Positions 63,405 to 64,000 of a stretch of 64,000 nucleotides of DNA are shown here, in pieces. The notes beneath the pieces are model-generated. The model saw nothing but the letters and a program-made list of their open reading frames with translations. It searched no databases and had not been told where the DNA came from. This stretch comes from Marinobacter azerbaijanicus (GTDB lineage: Bacteria > Pseudomonadota > Gammaproteobacteria > Pseudomonadales > Oleiphilaceae). The translations under genes and the position numbers were made by a program. Numbering within the stretch: the stretch's first letter is position 1; each line of letters starts with the position of its first letter. The stretch lies in assembly GCF_030250645.1 (NCBI RefSeq), contig NZ_JASSVS010000003.1:186001-250000 (forward strand), given 5' to 3'.

Positions 63405-63508
63405 GATAGAACTCCTGATCTGGTGAAACCCATGACGGAATGTCATTGTTGGTCAGGTGTTATTGCATCAGGGAAACGTCGCAGAATTGTCTCTGCCAGG
63501 TGCTGAAG

Positions 63509-63527
63509 TTGTCGCAATTTGTCGCAA
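63509..63527. promoter_or_regulatory. Tandem TTGTCGCAA repeats, candidate response-regulator site
   Basis: TTGTCGCAA occurs at 63509-63517 and again at 63519-63527, exactly 10 bp apart, in the 218-nt divergent gap between the periplasmic gene and the regulator. One-turn direct repeats are a typical OmpR/PhoB/PmrA-like binding arrangement. Confidence 0.45.
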
Positions 63528-63585
63528 GAGCCGGAATTGGGATGATTTCTGACAACCTCACGCCCAGGCGCGACGGGGAGTCCCC

Positions 63586-63591
63586 TATAAT
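63586..63591 (+). promoter_or_regulatory. Response-regulator promoter -10 element
   Basis: A consensus TATAAT sits inside CCCC tataatc GGGG, 31 nt before the regulator start. No good -35 is visible, suggesting activator dependence, possibly through the TTGTCGCAA repeats upstream. Confidence 0.45.
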
Positions 63592-63622
63592 CGGGGCAGA
63601 CAGTAAACAGACGGAGTAAAGA

Positions 63623-64000
63623 GTGAGCACATCGCCCACGATTCTGGTGGTTGACGATCACCGAGACATTCGCGACCTGGTCGGCCGCTATCTGCAGGAA
63701 CACGAGCTCCGTGTGCTGCTGGCGGATGGCGGGGATGCCATGAAACGTCAGTTGAGAGATCACACTGTGGATCTGGTTGTGCTGGACATCATGATGCCCG
63801 GCGACGATGGTCTGACGCTTTGCCGCTATCTCCGTGAACACACGGAACTGCCGATTATTCTGCTCACCGCCATGAGTGAGGAGACCGACCGTATCATCGG
63901 CCTGGAAATGGGCGCCGACGATTACCTGACCAAACCCTTTAACCCGAGGGAGCTTCTGGCACGCATCAAGGCGGTTCTGCGCCGAGCCACGGCGCTACCA
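63623..64000 (+). CDS. OmpR-family response regulator (3' end cut by window edge)
   Basis: 126 residues are visible: the receiver domain with the acidic pair in VVDDHRD, the phospho-acceptor Asp in LVVLDIMMPGDDG, the conserved Thr in LLTAM and Lys in DDYLTKPFNPRELLARI. The DNA-binding domain lies beyond the window. The GTG start at 63623 has GGAG seven nt upstream. It is divergent from the periplasmic/cytochrome b561 pair, which it may control. The gene after it is probably a sensor kinase. Confidence 0.9.
   Translation, partial: MSTSPTILVVDDHRDIRDLVGRYLQEHELRVLLADGGDAMKRQLRDHTVDLVVLDIMMPGDDGLTLCRYLREHTELPIILLTAMSEETDRIIGLEMGADDYLTKPFNPRELLARIKAVLRRATALP

Overview
The window looks like chromosomal DNA from a marine gammaproteobacterium, most likely Marinobacter or a close relative. 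This rests on gene content recognised by eye (no search was run): a proteobacterial dedicated sortase (Pds) locus, acnA, tmcA, thiI, dadA, gabD, a nifJ-type pyruvate:ferredoxin oxidoreductase, an arsJ-type arsenic island, and several copies of a long intergenic palindrome whose spurious ORFs (SHGWRSRAYRDVF type) I associate with Marinobacter-like genomes. Genes are dense on both strands. I found no rRNA, tRNA, CRISPR array, prophage or complete insertion sequence.

Layout. 1-7.1 kb: the Pds sortase locus (sensor kinase and regulator on the minus strand; divergent VIT/vWA sortase target and sortase on the plus strand), then a PlsC-like acyltransferase and two small membrane proteins. 7.1-14.7 kb: a leaderless OmpA-like protein, a rhomboid protease, a zinc-ribbon/TPR membrane protein, an ABC exporter and a chemoreceptor. 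14.9-19.7 kb: aconitase, two small conserved proteins and a LysO-type exporter. 19.8-26.7 kb: a nutrient and c-di-GMP block, with a Tat lipoprotein binding protein translationally coupled to a binding-protein/PAS/GGDEF fusion, facing a Na/Pi cotransporter, an HD-GYP phosphodiesterase and TatD. 26.8-33 kb: PPK2, DadA, a LasT-type RNA methyltransferase, a second methyltransferase, a DUF4124 protein and an OprF-like porin. 33-44.7 kb: housekeeping genes (UvrD-like helicase, DUF2237, TmcA, ankyrin lipoprotein, 3-hydroxyisobutyryl-CoA hydrolase, cytochrome c, PpnN, ThiI, a histone-deacetylase-fold amidohydrolase). 44.9-50 kb: GabD, UvrD and CorA. 50-55.6 kb: the arsenic island. 55.6-64 kb: an outer-membrane barrel, FetAB iron exporter, NifJ with a dihydroorotate-dehydrogenase-like partner, cytochrome b561, a small periplasmic protein and the start of an OmpR-type regulator.

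The arsenic island works as two divergent arms around one promoter region: ACR3 and ArsH on one side; an ArsC-ArsR fusion, a GAPDH and ArsJ on the other. Next to it is a wreck that joins the start of an arsenite-oxidase-type Rieske subunit to the tail of a molybdopterin subunit, suggesting a lost arsenite (or iodate) oxidoreductase.

The most unusual non-coding signal is a family of five long palindromes (9381-9493, 28978-29085, 29227-29332, 35614-35713, 48922-49036). Each has a related 52-57 nt centre, but 23-30 nt arms that differ from copy to copy while staying complementary within each copy. One copy supplies the last codons and stop of a methyltransferase gene. Separately, uvrD lies between perfect 41-bp inverted repeats made of a shorter palindrome, and has a good LexA-box candidate. 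I know of no described function for the long palindromes.
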